Shown here in pieces: positions 51,562 to 60,161 of a stretch of 64,000 nucleotides of DNA. The DNA comes from UBA5239 sp031548025 (GTDB lineage: Bacteria > Verrucomicrobiota > Lentisphaeria > Victivallales > Victivallaceae). The stretch spans positions 1 to 64,000 of the forward strand of contig JAVBRM010000072.1 in the NCBI GenBank assembly GCA_031548025.1, read 5' to 3'. The position numbers and the translations under genes are program-made. How positions within the stretch are numbered: position 1 is the first letter of the stretch; the number at the start of each line of letters is the position of its first letter. Under the pieces are notes generated by a model. That model was not told the origin of the DNA. It ran no database searches and worked only from the letters and a program-made list of their open reading frames with translations.

Positions 51562-52830
51562 TTAATTAATTTTCAGGCTCAAGAGCTTGTCGACAATGAA
51601 TGAAGCAATATGATTCTGGTAACGCGGCATAAAGCGCCCGGCTCCCTGATAAATTTCATAAAAACCATAGCATGCTTTTTCCGTTGCCAGCCCGGCCGGA
51701 AACATGTCGAAGGTTTCCGGAGTGGGAAAGTAGCGGCAATTGCCGTTCGCAACTCCCGCCGCCATGGGAAACGGGAATTTCGACTCATTCATGATCCGCC
51801 GGCCCAATTCAACAAACGGCTCGCCGGGAAATGCGTATATCGCAATATCGCCCATCCGAAGCACCTGCAGGTCCGGTTTGACCGGGAAACGGTCGCCACG
51901 ATCATAAAGAATCGCCATTTCTTCGAAACGGTCTGCTAGAAACGGCTTGGTTTCGCGTACGATTTCCGCGTTTTTCCGCAATTGACCGGAATCCTCGTTG
52001 ACTGTCGGCAACAGAACGCTTTCCATGCCGCATTCCAGTGGAGCCAGTGAAATTTCCCGGCCGCCTTCTTTCAGGCTTTTTTCGATATCGTTGACATAGA
52101 ATTGTCCGATTTGCCGCAAAATCTCATCGCCTTCAGCCTCTCTTTTGCAGCAGGGCTCCGTGTTGATATCTCCGGCCGCACCGTAGAGGAAAAACGGCGT
52201 ATCCGCCAGTTTACGCTCTTTGATCAAGCGGTTGGCCTCGCCCATCCAGTCCGCCGACACCAACAGGGTCCGGCCGAAAACCACGCCATGCATACCGTGG
52301 TTATGCAGCAATGCCTTGGTTGATCCATCCTGACGTTTGAACTGAATCCAACGAATTCCCGGATCGGTAGGCCACTCCGGATTTACCCGGTTAATGCTCA
52401 GTTTCTGCGACAAAGGGGCCGTTCCGGCCCATGCCCGAACCTCCTCCTCCGACGCAATCGCCCGGCCAACAGTTTTCACGACGCTTTCGCGCCAGTGCGC
52501 CAGGAATCCTTCGTGCCGCTCCCCCCAGCCGATGCCAAGCGACATGGCCGGGCCCGAATGCGTATGCGTCGCCGCAAACATGATTCCAGCGGGAGCTACC
52601 TTGAACTCCGCCGCGATTTGGGCCCGCAAATTACGTGCATCCTGATCGTCGGTAACCACCGAGTCGGTCACGATGATGATGTTTCTACGCTTGCCGTCGT
52701 AGAAGGTGAGAGCGCGGCAATACAACGGGTCCCGGGTACCGCGATTGCGCCGCCCCAGAAAAGGGCCATACCCATACAACTCCGCAAAAAGCGGAACCTC
52801 CAATGCCGTTTCAGCGATACCGATTTTCAT
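51562..52830 (-). CDS. Neutral/alkaline ceramidase-like protein
   Basis: 422 residues without a signal peptide. Motifs: GIAETALEVPL, GRRNRGTRDPLYCRALTF, FAATHTHSGPAM (metal-binding His pair), LHNHGMHGVVFG, FFLYGAAGDINTE and FPGEPFVELG. These define the non-lysosomal ceramidase N-terminal domain (PF04734). Shorter than classical ceramidases (about 650 residues), and PVC bacteria use many such short proteins in sugar operons, so the substrate need not be a sphingolipid. Last gene of the degT operon. Confidence 0.82.
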   Translation of the reverse strand: MKIGIAETALEVPLFAELYGYGPFLGRRNRGTRDPLYCRALTFYDGKRRNIIIVTDSVVTDDQDARNLRAQIAAEFKVAPAGIMFAATHTHSGPAMSLGIGWGERHEGFLAHWRESVVKTVGRAIASEEEVRAWAGTAPLSQKLSINRVNPEWPTDPGIRWIQFKRQDGSTKALLHNHGMHGVVFGRTLLVSADWMGEANRLIKERKLADTPFFLYGAAGDINTEPCCKREAEGDEILRQIGQFYVNDIEKSLKEGGREISLAPLECGMESVLLPTVNEDSGQLRKNAEIVRETKPFLADRFEEMAILYDRGDRFPVKPDLQVLRMGDIAIYAFPGEPFVELGRRIMNESKFPFPMAAGVANGNCRYFPTPETFDMFPAGLATEKACYGFYEIYQGAGRFMPRYQNHIASFIVDKLLSLKIN

Positions 52831-52845
52831 ATAATTTAGCCTCTG

Positions 52846-53634
52846 TTAAAGAAAAATTGATTGATTTGGAGTTACCGCATTGACGGTAACGTTTTTCACT
52901 TCCACCGCACTTTGTTCATCGGCGCCGCGATAGTGGATGATCACCCGGAAAAATGCCGCGCCGGGCCAGAACTGGCCGGATTTGACCACGCCTTTGCTGA
53001 CTATTCCGTTTATTACACCGGAAATTTTGGTCCATTCACCACCGGGAGATTTAACCGCGGCATCATGGCCCAACCAGAGTTGCCCCCATTTGTGCTGACG
53101 AACGGCGGTATCGGCCGGCCAGGTTTTTTCCAGAGGCTTTTTCAGGATAATTTCATTTTTCTCCACCGATTTGATTTCCATGGTATTCCGGTTTGGCAGA
53201 TCGCTGAAATCCGATTTCACATCAAATGCGATATATCCCGAAGTTTTCCAATTGGCACCATCTTTGATCTTGACCGTATCACTACCGGCCGGCGCCTCAG
53301 CAACAAGGGCTGTTTCCGTATTTTTCACAGAGTATACCGAATACGTGGAAATCAGTTTCTTTTGGGCATCGTACAAGGCTAAGTTGATCGAACAGATTTC
53401 GACCTTTCCGGATTCACCCCGGACCTCCGCGCTGACGGTGTATTGAGTGCCGGAAACAATCGGCATCATGGCGGAGGTCTCGAGAAAACGATATCCCTTT
53501 CCGCTCAGCTTGCCGACTCCGTCATTAAACATTGACGCTCGAACCCAATCGCCGGGTTTGTCCAGCACTTGAGAGTCCGCGACAACAATCCCGGTTATCA
53601 GAAAAACCGCGATGAGAGAAAAGAATCGTTTCAT
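52846..53634 (-). CDS. Exported protein with CBM4/9-like beta-sandwich
   Basis: 262 residues. Signal peptide MKRFFSLIAVFLITGIVVAD. A beta-sandwich of the type seen in carbohydrate-binding modules: GKGYRFLETSAMMPIVSGTQYTVSAEVRG, then ICSINLALYDAQKKLI, WTKISGVINGI and AFFRVIIHYRGAD. No catalytic motif. Start ATG 53634 is chosen because AAGGA is 7 bases upstream; 53640 directly abuts it. Lies 9-15 bases after the GH/CBM9 gene. Confidence 0.65.
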   Translation of the reverse strand: MKRFFSLIAVFLITGIVVADSQVLDKPGDWVRASMFNDGVGKLSGKGYRFLETSAMMPIVSGTQYTVSAEVRGESGKVEICSINLALYDAQKKLISTYSVYSVKNTETALVAEAPAGSDTVKIKDGANWKTSGYIAFDVKSDFSDLPNRNTMEIKSVEKNEIILKKPLEKTWPADTAVRQHKWGQLWLGHDAAVKSPGGEWTKISGVINGIVSKGVVKSGQFWPGAAFFRVIIHYRGADEQSAVEVKNVTVNAVTPNQSIFL

Positions 53635-53648
53635 AGTCATTCCTTAAA

Positions 53649-56288
53649 TTATTTTAAAATAATGGTTTTCAGTAAAGCCGGGTCCTGAGTCCCGGAAATT
53701 CCCCTGGAAAAAGAGAGTTCATAGTTCCGGTCCTTGCGGTAATCGAATATCGTGAAACCGAATTTCAAACCGTCACCGGAACGTGGTACAATTCCGAGTT
53801 TCGACCACGGTATCGCCACCTCGTATAATACCGAATCAGCTTTTCGGGTTACATTCATCGGATAATCCAATCTCTTTCGGGCTCCGTAGTCATAAAGGAC
53901 CGGACCGTTCTCACCGAGAGCCAAAGATATATTGTGCTCGCTTTCCCCGAAAACCGCAGTTTCGTTCTTCTTCCGCAACTCTGCAGGGGGAACTTCCCGG
54001 GTTGAGAAAGCCAGTTGAATCGAATCCCCGCGCCAGAGCTCGGAAATTTTACCTTTCTGAATATGCTCGGAGTCATTGTTCATGCGCACCGCCAGATAGA
54101 AATAGTTCCGGTCATACGCAAAACTGTATTCAGCATTGGGATCTTTGTCAGAACCATTGAAAAGCCCCCATTCCGACATAAGCGCCGCTTTGGGAAAAAC
54201 ATTTTCGGGAGCTTTCAGGCGGCCGAGGGGTAAATCCCGGAACCATTTGCCGGAGCCATCGAAAACGGGTTGACTTTTGAGCTCCGGCAAGCCGACAAAT
54301 GAGGCATCCACTGCAAAGTCATACGTTTTGCCATTTGCGGCAACTGTTCCCTTCAGAACACCATTATAATCCCGGTCGACCGCCGCCTCAACAGCAGCGG
54401 TAGCCATCGGATCGAGCTGTAATTCGGCAGCAGCGCCGTTTTCCAGCCGTATTTGGATTTTTTTGCTTCCGGCTTCGCAATTGGCGGCAAACAACCGGAT
54501 GCGGTTTCCGCTTAAGCGAGTTCCAGCGACCAGGACTGTCTCTTGGCCGACGAGCTCCGCTTTCTCGAAAATCGAATCGGCCAGTGCCACCTCTCGAGGG
54601 ATTGAAATAAAAATTGCCGGGGCACCTAATTTCAATACATTTCTCCCGGCGGGCAATTGCCGCCGGTTTCCCATCATATCCGAAAGTCCGCACCCTTCCG
54701 GTAAGTTCAGCGCCAGCTCAAGTTCCCGTCCTGAACTCCACAGTGCCGCCAGTGAGCCGCCGTCTTTCCGGGAAAAAGTGTAGCCATAAAGATCGGATAT
54801 CCGGAATTCTTTGCCGGGACTGACAAAAGCAAGTTCACGGGCGGCCACCGCATGTGCTGCCCCTGAGGGACGCGGAGTGAGTGCCAGCTGGCCATTTTCA
54901 TCAAACGACGCCCGCCAGATGGCCCCGTAATCCTGTCCCTTCTTGTATTTTTCAGTTTTATTTTTGCGATGCCTATAGGCTTCCCAACGGTTGACAGGCA
55001 CATGCAATGAGTAGTAAGCACAAGGGGTCGAACGACTGATGATCAAACTGCGGACCAGGTCATGGGCCATGCTTTTGACCGGCCGCGAATCAAACGCATC
55101 CGGCCAGTCGCAATAACTGCCGCGCTCGGCATTGACCACCAGGGCCGGGCCGCCGTGCGCCACCGAAAGTTCGGCGGTCGCCATCAGGAAATCCCGCAAG
55201 CCATGTTCCGCGCTGGAAATTATGCCATCCCCTCCGTCTCCGCGCCTGCTGGAATAAGCATCGATAGCCAGCAGGTCCCACTCGCGCCCCAGGTCTTTCA
55301 AAATAATTTTGCTCAAAGTAAACGGATTGGCCAGGTTGGAGGCTCTGAATGACGGATAAAAATCGATGCCCATGCTGCCGAGGACGGCAACTTTCGCCTG
55401 GGGATTGCCGGCCTTGATCCCGCGGTAAAACGCCCGGGTCAACGCCACCATTTCCGCCAGCACATAGGCATCGCCGCCATACAAATGAGGTTGCAGCACT
55501 TTCACATCGTATTCCGCCCGGACAATCCACAACTTAATGCGATCCCGGGTTAGTTCAGCCGAGCGCCTGCCCAGTTCATAAGCATTGGAGATATCCTCGT
55601 CACTGAAACAGGGCAATCCCTGTTTGATTCGTTCATCGAATTTTTTCCCGGCCGCCGGATTCCGGCCGCCTAATGTGTAAAGATTCCGGGCCAGCGGAGA
55701 GAAGAAGCCGACCAGTTGGAAATCACTGTCAAATATCTCTTTTAATTCCGGATTGTTGCGAAATTTTTCTTCCAACTCACCGGGATTGAAAGTAAAATTG
55801 CTCGGTAAGAGCCCGATGGAACCAATTCCCGCCAGTTTCTGTCCGGCCGCGCTCCGCGGATAAAAATTGCCGACATCGGCTCCAAAAAACGGATCGCGCC
55901 GCTCAATCGGTTCGACAATAGCAAATGCGCTTTGCACATCGAATAACTTCTGACCATCTCGGGAAAGCTCGACCAGAACCGTGAAATGTCCCAGCATTTT
56001 CAGCGCGGGGATTTCCAGTTCCAGCCGAAGCTTGCCGTTATCAGGAAATGTGATATTTCTTTCCGGAATACCATAAACCTGACCGCCGAAAAAATCGGTT
56101 ACCCTCCCCTTCAGTCGAAAGGCACCTCCCTGTTTCACATCGTTTTTCAACGTCAATATCATTTTCACCGGATTTCCCGGCAGAAAAAAACCGTCCGTAC
56201 CATTGCCCGGATACAATGCAACACATTCCGCCTCCGCATATAGCAGGCAAGGCAATAAAGACAATACATATAAAATCAATCGCATCAT
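53649..56288 (-). CDS. Large exported putative glycoside hydrolase with C-terminal CBM9-like domain
   Basis: 879 residues. Signal peptide (MMRLILYVLSLLPCLLYAEA), N-terminal beta domain (GNPVKMILTLKNDV, LRLELEIPALKMLGHFTVLVELSRDG), a TIM-like core with LKLWIVRAEYDVKVLQPHLYGG-type strand, AKVAVLGSMGIDFYPSF, WDLLAIDAYSSRRGDGG and ALVVNAERGSYCDW (GH39/GH5-like acid residues), then a C-terminal DOMON/CBM9-like module (about 690-879, FAYDRNYFYLAVRMNND, LWRGDSIQLAFS, VLYEVAIPWSKLGI). Family not assigned. GGAAG lies 6 bases before the ATG. Mid-operon. Confidence 0.72.
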   Translation of the reverse strand: MMRLILYVLSLLPCLLYAEAECVALYPGNGTDGFFLPGNPVKMILTLKNDVKQGGAFRLKGRVTDFFGGQVYGIPERNITFPDNGKLRLELEIPALKMLGHFTVLVELSRDGQKLFDVQSAFAIVEPIERRDPFFGADVGNFYPRSAAGQKLAGIGSIGLLPSNFTFNPGELEEKFRNNPELKEIFDSDFQLVGFFSPLARNLYTLGGRNPAAGKKFDERIKQGLPCFSDEDISNAYELGRRSAELTRDRIKLWIVRAEYDVKVLQPHLYGGDAYVLAEMVALTRAFYRGIKAGNPQAKVAVLGSMGIDFYPSFRASNLANPFTLSKIILKDLGREWDLLAIDAYSSRRGDGGDGIISSAEHGLRDFLMATAELSVAHGGPALVVNAERGSYCDWPDAFDSRPVKSMAHDLVRSLIISRSTPCAYYSLHVPVNRWEAYRHRKNKTEKYKKGQDYGAIWRASFDENGQLALTPRPSGAAHAVAARELAFVSPGKEFRISDLYGYTFSRKDGGSLAALWSSGRELELALNLPEGCGLSDMMGNRRQLPAGRNVLKLGAPAIFISIPREVALADSIFEKAELVGQETVLVAGTRLSGNRIRLFAANCEAGSKKIQIRLENGAAAELQLDPMATAAVEAAVDRDYNGVLKGTVAANGKTYDFAVDASFVGLPELKSQPVFDGSGKWFRDLPLGRLKAPENVFPKAALMSEWGLFNGSDKDPNAEYSFAYDRNYFYLAVRMNNDSEHIQKGKISELWRGDSIQLAFSTREVPPAELRKKNETAVFGESEHNISLALGENGPVLYDYGARKRLDYPMNVTRKADSVLYEVAIPWSKLGIVPRSGDGLKFGFTIFDYRKDRNYELSFSRGISGTQDPALLKTIILK

Positions 56289-56303
56289 GTGAAGCTTCCT
56301 TTT

Positions 56304-57077
56304 TTAATTTTTGTTAACACCGGCATACATATATGGCAGCCAAATACTATTCCATGGCGCAGTCGGATTGCCCGGGGTACTGATAAGCTCCTGGAATGTC
56401 ATGCCCTGTACATGGCCATCGAAAAAAGTAATATTGGCCGAATTCAAGGTGGGAGTTTCCGCAGGAAGACTGCTGGACGAAAAAGGCTTACCGCGCTGAT
56501 CATACCCCGGATGCCGGAAGCCAATAGCTTTGCCGTTGGAGAAACGATAATTATTGTAAATGAATGAATCAGCCAGAAAAAGAGCAATAGACGGCTTAGT
56601 CAGATTTGAGAGTTTGTTAAAACGGAAATTATTGGGATTAGGCTGCAGAGCGTCACCGCATATAACCGCATTGATAATATAATGCGGATTGGTGAATGCC
56701 AATCCCTGGCTCTGGTCATGCCAAAACGGATATCTTTCCGCTGGACATGCCCAGATAGTGTTCGCCGCGGTAGTGTAGTGGTAAGGCTTGAGATATCCGG
56801 CAAAGACCGCGAGCAATCGATACCACGTACCGTCGATTAACGTACCGCCTTCGATTATGAGGTTCGCAGGAAGCAAATACTCATTGTAATCCTGAGAATA
56901 TTGAAAACTATAAATTCCGAACTGTTTTTCATTGGCGACGCACCGGGTGGTTCTGGCAACATTCCGCGCCCGGTTGAGGGCCGGCAGCAACATGACGGCG
57001 AGAATCGCAATGATCGCGATCACGACGAGGAGTTCCACAAGTGTAAAACTCCCATTTTTGCTTGGTTTACCTTGCAT
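56304..57077 (-). CDS. DUF1559-type pseudopilin
   Basis: 257 residues beginning MQGKPSKNGS then FTLVELLVVIAIIAILAVML, followed by NRARNVARTTRCVANEKQFGIY. The C-terminus has NSANITFFDGHVQGMTF, the FxDGH motif. GAGGAG lies 7 bases before ATG 57077; a longer frame to 57167 overlaps degT and is rejected. It sits between degT (29 bases upstream) and the large secreted hydrolase (16 bases downstream). Confidence 0.9.
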   Translation of the reverse strand: MQGKPSKNGSFTLVELLVVIAIIAILAVMLLPALNRARNVARTTRCVANEKQFGIYSFQYSQDYNEYLLPANLIIEGGTLIDGTWYRLLAVFAGYLKPYHYTTAANTIWACPAERYPFWHDQSQGLAFTNPHYIINAVICGDALQPNPNNFRFNKLSNLTKPSIALFLADSFIYNNYRFSNGKAIGFRHPGYDQRGKPFSSSSLPAETPTLNSANITFFDGHVQGMTFQELISTPGNPTAPWNSIWLPYMYAGVNKN

Positions 57078-57105
57078 AGGAAACTCCTCGTTTTTCGTTG
57101 TTTTA

Positions 57106-58317
57106 TCAACAATAATATTCCGCCATGACTTTTTCAAACGCCTGACAATACTTATCGAGTACGTCATGCGAAGTCATCAGCCACATCAGACTGCTCATCA
57201 TCATCTCATTCCGGACAATGGTCTCCGCATTTTTGCAGCTTTCGATACGGTAGTCTTTCTCCGCGACTGTCCACAAACGCTGTTTGTACATGGGTTCGCC
57301 CCAGGCGACAAAAACACCGACGCCCTCGGCCCCCAAGGCCGTGAGCACCTCTTTCCGGGTAATTCCGGGCTTCAACCTCGTATGATCGACCATCATCGTA
57401 AACATATAATAGCTCTGCATAGTAGCCAATCTGCCGGGAGCCTGTACGCGAATCCCCGGAATCGCGTTCAACCGCTTGCGGAGATATTCGGCATTTTCGC
57501 TGCGCAGCAGAGTGTCTTCTTTCAGACGGGCCAACTGGCTGAGCAGAATCAAAGCCTGAAAATCGGTAATACGGTAGTTATGACAAAGCATTCCCATTGG
57601 GGGCGGAGCTCCCGCTTCTCCCTGTTTGGCGCCGAGCTGATAACCGATATGCGACAGCTGACCAAGCGTTTCGTGCAGTTTATCGTCATTGGTGATACAG
57701 CAGCCGCCTTCGCCGGATGCCATGACCTTCGACTGCTGGAAGCTGAATGAACCGACGTCGCCGATGGTCCCGGTATGTTTGCCATCCCAGCAACCGCCGT
57801 GGGAGTGCGCGCAGTCTTCAAGTACCCGCAAGTTATGTTTCCGGGCAATCTTCATGATTTTTTCCATATCGGCCATGGAGCCGAAAAGATGAACCGGCAT
57901 GACCGCTTTGGTTCTCGGGGTAATCGCCGCCTCGAACGCCGCAGGGTCCATGCACAACGTGTCCGGTTCGATATCGACGATAACCGGAATCGCGCCGCGG
58001 TAAGCCACCGCTTCACCGCTTCCCAGCCAGGTAAAAGCCGGGACGATCACTTCATCGCCGGGGCCGATATCCATGGCCTTCAGAGCCATTTCCAGCGTCA
58101 CGGTTCCGTTCACCATCAACACGCTGTGTTTGGCGCCGGTGTATTCGGCGAATTTCTGATTGAACAGGAGTTCCTGTGCCCCGTAGAAAGACCATTTCCG
58201 GTTTAAATAAAGCTCCTCAAGCTGCTTGCCGGTTTCCGGATAGATCGGAGGCCAAGCCGGAATAACCGGCGGTTCAGAAAATACTTTATTTCCGCCATTG
58301 ATTGCTAATTTAGACAT
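57106..58317 (-). CDS. DegT/DnrJ/EryC1-family PLP aminotransferase
   Basis: 403 residues. PLP fold with FSFQQSKVMASGEGG (Lys197 Schiff base), VLEDCAHSHGG (Asp168), IVPAFTWLGSGEAV and CHNYRITDFQALILLSQL. Normally sugar aminotransferases; here in a catabolic operon with a ceramidase-like enzyme and sugar oxidoreductase/isomerase it could remove rather than add an amino group. It is the first gene of the operon whose promoter (58348-58376) carries the AraC-type site. Confidence 0.93.
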   Translation of the reverse strand: MSKLAINGGNKVFSEPPVIPAWPPIYPETGKQLEELYLNRKWSFYGAQELLFNQKFAEYTGAKHSVLMVNGTVTLEMALKAMDIGPGDEVIVPAFTWLGSGEAVAYRGAIPVIVDIEPDTLCMDPAAFEAAITPRTKAVMPVHLFGSMADMEKIMKIARKHNLRVLEDCAHSHGGCWDGKHTGTIGDVGSFSFQQSKVMASGEGGCCITNDDKLHETLGQLSHIGYQLGAKQGEAGAPPPMGMLCHNYRITDFQALILLSQLARLKEDTLLRSENAEYLRKRLNAIPGIRVQAPGRLATMQSYYMFTMMVDHTRLKPGITRKEVLTALGAEGVGVFVAWGEPMYKQRLWTVAEKDYRIESCKNAETIVRNEMMMSSLMWLMTSHDVLDKYCQAFEKVMAEYYC

Positions 58318-58347
58318 TTTTCATCCTTGTGATTGGTTGATAGTTTA

Positions 58348-58376
58348 ATTATATCGGCAAATACCGAAATCATCAA
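58348..58376 (-). promoter_or_regulatory. Promoter of the degT operon
   Basis: Minus strand TTGATG (58371-58376), 17-base spacer, TATAAT (58348-58353). The AraC-type site starts 8 bases upstream of the -35 box. Confidence 0.78.
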
Positions 58377-58384
58377 TATTGAAC

Positions 58385-58410
58385 TCTTGCTAAAAATATG
58401 TATATCTTGC
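58385..58410. promoter_or_regulatory. AraC-type activator site at the degT promoter
   Basis: Direct repeat TCTTGC (58385-58390) and TCTTGC (58405-58410), 20 bp apart, with AAAAATATGTATA between. Closely matches 59291-59316 in sequence and spacing. It is 8 bp upstream of the -35 box, ideal for activation by an AraC-family protein. Confidence 0.72.
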
Positions 58411-58432
58411 TCTTTATATTATTTAACAGTGA

Positions 58433-59176
58433 TCAAAGAAGTCTTTTCAGGTACTTGATGCTGACCTCCGCGCTTTTGAACGGATCTTCGCTGAAATCCT
58501 GCTCGTAGATCAACCATTCGCACTTGGTTTCGGAGGCCGCCTTGACGGCTTCCACAATATTCACCACCCCGTTTCCGAGCTCCGTGGTCGCCGCCGGATC
58601 ATCAAGTTTCTTGCTGTCCTTGACGTGTACCTGATAAATGCGGTTGCCGTAGCGCCGGATGTATTCGGCCGGGTTTTGTCCGGCGCGGGTCAGCCAGCAG
58701 ATATCGGGTTCCAGGAAGACCGTTTCCTCATCGGTTTCCTGCAGGATCAAATCCATGGCCGGAACACCGTTGACCGGCGTGAACTCGGCCCAATGGTTGT
58801 GGTATGACAGTACCGCGCCGACTTCATACGCCCTGGCGCCGATGATATTGCAGCGCCCGGCCAGCATCTGGTAATCCTTGGCGAAATCAATGAAAGCGCT
58901 GATGGTTACGGCCGGGGAATTCAATGCGGCGGCATATTTGTACGCCATGGTTTCGGCGGCCAGCAGATTGTCTGCGGAAAACATGGTCCCGCAGCAAGCC
59001 AGGCCCAATTCCTTGAGCAAAGCGGCCAATTCCTCCGGGTGAATATTGCCGTAATAAGCCGCAAATTCAACCCCGTCGATTCCCAGAGTTGAAATCCTCC
59101 GCAGAGTTCCTTCAAAATCCGCTTTCAAAGCATCCCGGAAATTGTAGAGTTGGATACCGATCTTCATGTCCTGCAT
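58433..59176 (-). CDS. Sugar phosphate isomerase/epimerase
   Basis: 247 residues. TIM barrel with MKIGIQLYNFRD, GIDGVEFAAYYGN, YHNHWAEFTPVNG, TVFLEPDICWLTRAG, YRIYQVHVKDSKK-like strand and LIYEQDFS. Metal ligands of AP-endonuclease-2-like isomerases (Glu, Asp, His, Glu). AGGAGG lies 7 bases before ATG 59176, so this start is preferred over the internal Met at 59167. Divergent from the first of two AraC genes; its promoter has the second AraC-type site. Confidence 0.88.
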   Translation of the reverse strand: MQDMKIGIQLYNFRDALKADFEGTLRRISTLGIDGVEFAAYYGNIHPEELAALLKELGLACCGTMFSADNLLAAETMAYKYAAALNSPAVTISAFIDFAKDYQMLAGRCNIIGARAYEVGAVLSYHNHWAEFTPVNGVPAMDLILQETDEETVFLEPDICWLTRAGQNPAEYIRRYGNRIYQVHVKDSKKLDDPAATTELGNGVVNIVEAVKAASETKCEWLIYEQDFSEDPFKSAEVSIKYLKRLL

Positions 59177-59221
59177 ATGACTGCCTCCTTTACGATTTGT
59201 TAATTTTTCGATATGCTATTC

Positions 59222-59250
59222 TTGCAATTTGCAAATTTTCATGATACAAT
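59222..59250 (+). promoter_or_regulatory. Promoter of the AraC gene at 59322
   Basis: TTGCAA (59222-59227), 17 bases, TACAAT (59245-59250). It overlaps the divergent isomerase promoter, so the two may compete for polymerase. Confidence 0.55.
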
Positions 59251-59253
59251 ATA

Positions 59254-59282
59254 ATTATACAAGAATTTGGGCGTTTCGTAAA
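59254..59282 (-). promoter_or_regulatory. Promoter of the isomerase gene
   Basis: Minus strand TTTACG (59277-59282), 17 bases, TATAAT (59254-59259). The poor -35 box is typical of activator-dependent promoters; the AraC-type site begins 8 bp upstream. Confidence 0.7.
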
Positions 59283-59290
59283 TATTGCGA

Positions 59291-59316
59291 TCTTGCAGAA
59301 AATATATAAATATTGC
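59291..59316. promoter_or_regulatory. AraC-type activator site at the isomerase promoter
   Basis: TCTTGC (59291-59296) and TATTGC (59311-59316), 20 bp apart, aligned without gaps with 58385-58410. The window from the -35 box through the site (59277-59323) is identical at 36 of 47 positions to 58371-58417. It also overlaps the start region of the AraC gene. Confidence 0.72.
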
Positions 59317-59321
59317 ACTTT

Positions 59322-60161
59322 ATGAGTTATTTATTCAAACCGGAAAATATTAAAAAAATCCTGTTCGAGGGAGTACAGGACATTGTGACCTCCCTCTGTC
59401 CGGAGGACTTGTCCACAACTCCGGCTGATCGCTCGTTCCGTTGCGATTGTCATTTACACCGCGAAATATTGTTCATCATTGAGGGCGAATCTCTTTTCAT
59501 GCTGAACGGCATGACCTATCAAACCCGCCCGGGAACGGCGTTTTTCCTGAACAACTGGGAACCACACAGCTACTGTTACCGCCAGGACGACCACAATGTA
59601 CTGCATCTCTGGCTCTATTTGTCCCTGGAAAAAATATATGGTTCACTACTACACACCGACCAGAACGGACACCATGCCCGCATCGGCAAATATGTGCATC
59701 TCGGCAGTGATTTACACCGCCTGCTCAACCGCCGCTGGAATCAACTGGAACAAAAAGCGCCGTGCTCCGCCGTCTTTCGGGATCAACTGCTGCGTTCGAC
59801 GTTCAATGCCGTTCTGGAGGAATTCGCCCTGCTGCAGTTCAGCCTGGTCGAGTCCGCGCCGGAACAGATCAGTGATATCTCGGTATTTCTTCACAATTAC
59901 ATAAAAAGCGTCAACGGGCGGGATTGCTCACTGGAACAACTGGAAAAGCTTACCGGCTACAGCCGTTTCTATCTCTCGCGCCTGTTCAAAAAACATTGGC
60001 GAATCACGGTCGGCGATTATATCAACCAAATCCGGCTGGAATTTGTCAAAGAAGCCATGAAGCGGGAAATGAAACAAAAAGAGATCGCCTATGAGCTGGG
60101 TTTTTCCAGCCCGGCGACCTTCTGGTTCTGGCTTAATAAAAATAAGGGGGTTGAAAATTGA
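59322..60161 (+). CDS. AraC-family transcriptional regulator 1
   Basis: About 279 residues. N-terminal cupin sensor (CDCHLHREILFIIEGESLFMLNGMTYQT, GTAFFLNNWEPHSYCYRQDDHNVLHLWLYLSLE) and a C-terminal AraC double HTH (CSLEQLEKLTGYSRFYLSRLFKKHWRITVGDYINQIRLEFVKEAM, MKQKEIAYELGFSSPATFWFWLNKNKGV). The ATG at 59322 is preferred; a TTG at 59313 is in frame, and no good ribosome site is visible for either. It is divergent from the isomerase. Its stop overlaps the TTG start of the next AraC gene (TTGA). Confidence 0.88.
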   Translation: MSYLFKPENIKKILFEGVQDIVTSLCPEDLSTTPADRSFRCDCHLHREILFIIEGESLFMLNGMTYQTRPGTAFFLNNWEPHSYCYRQDDHNVLHLWLYLSLEKIYGSLLHTDQNGHHARIGKYVHLGSDLHRLLNRRWNQLEQKAPCSAVFRDQLLRSTFNAVLEEFALLQFSLVESAPEQISDISVFLHNYIKSVNGRDCSLEQLEKLTGYSRFYLSRLFKKHWRITVGDYINQIRLEFVKEAMKREMKQKEIAYELGFSSPATFWFWLNKNKGVEN

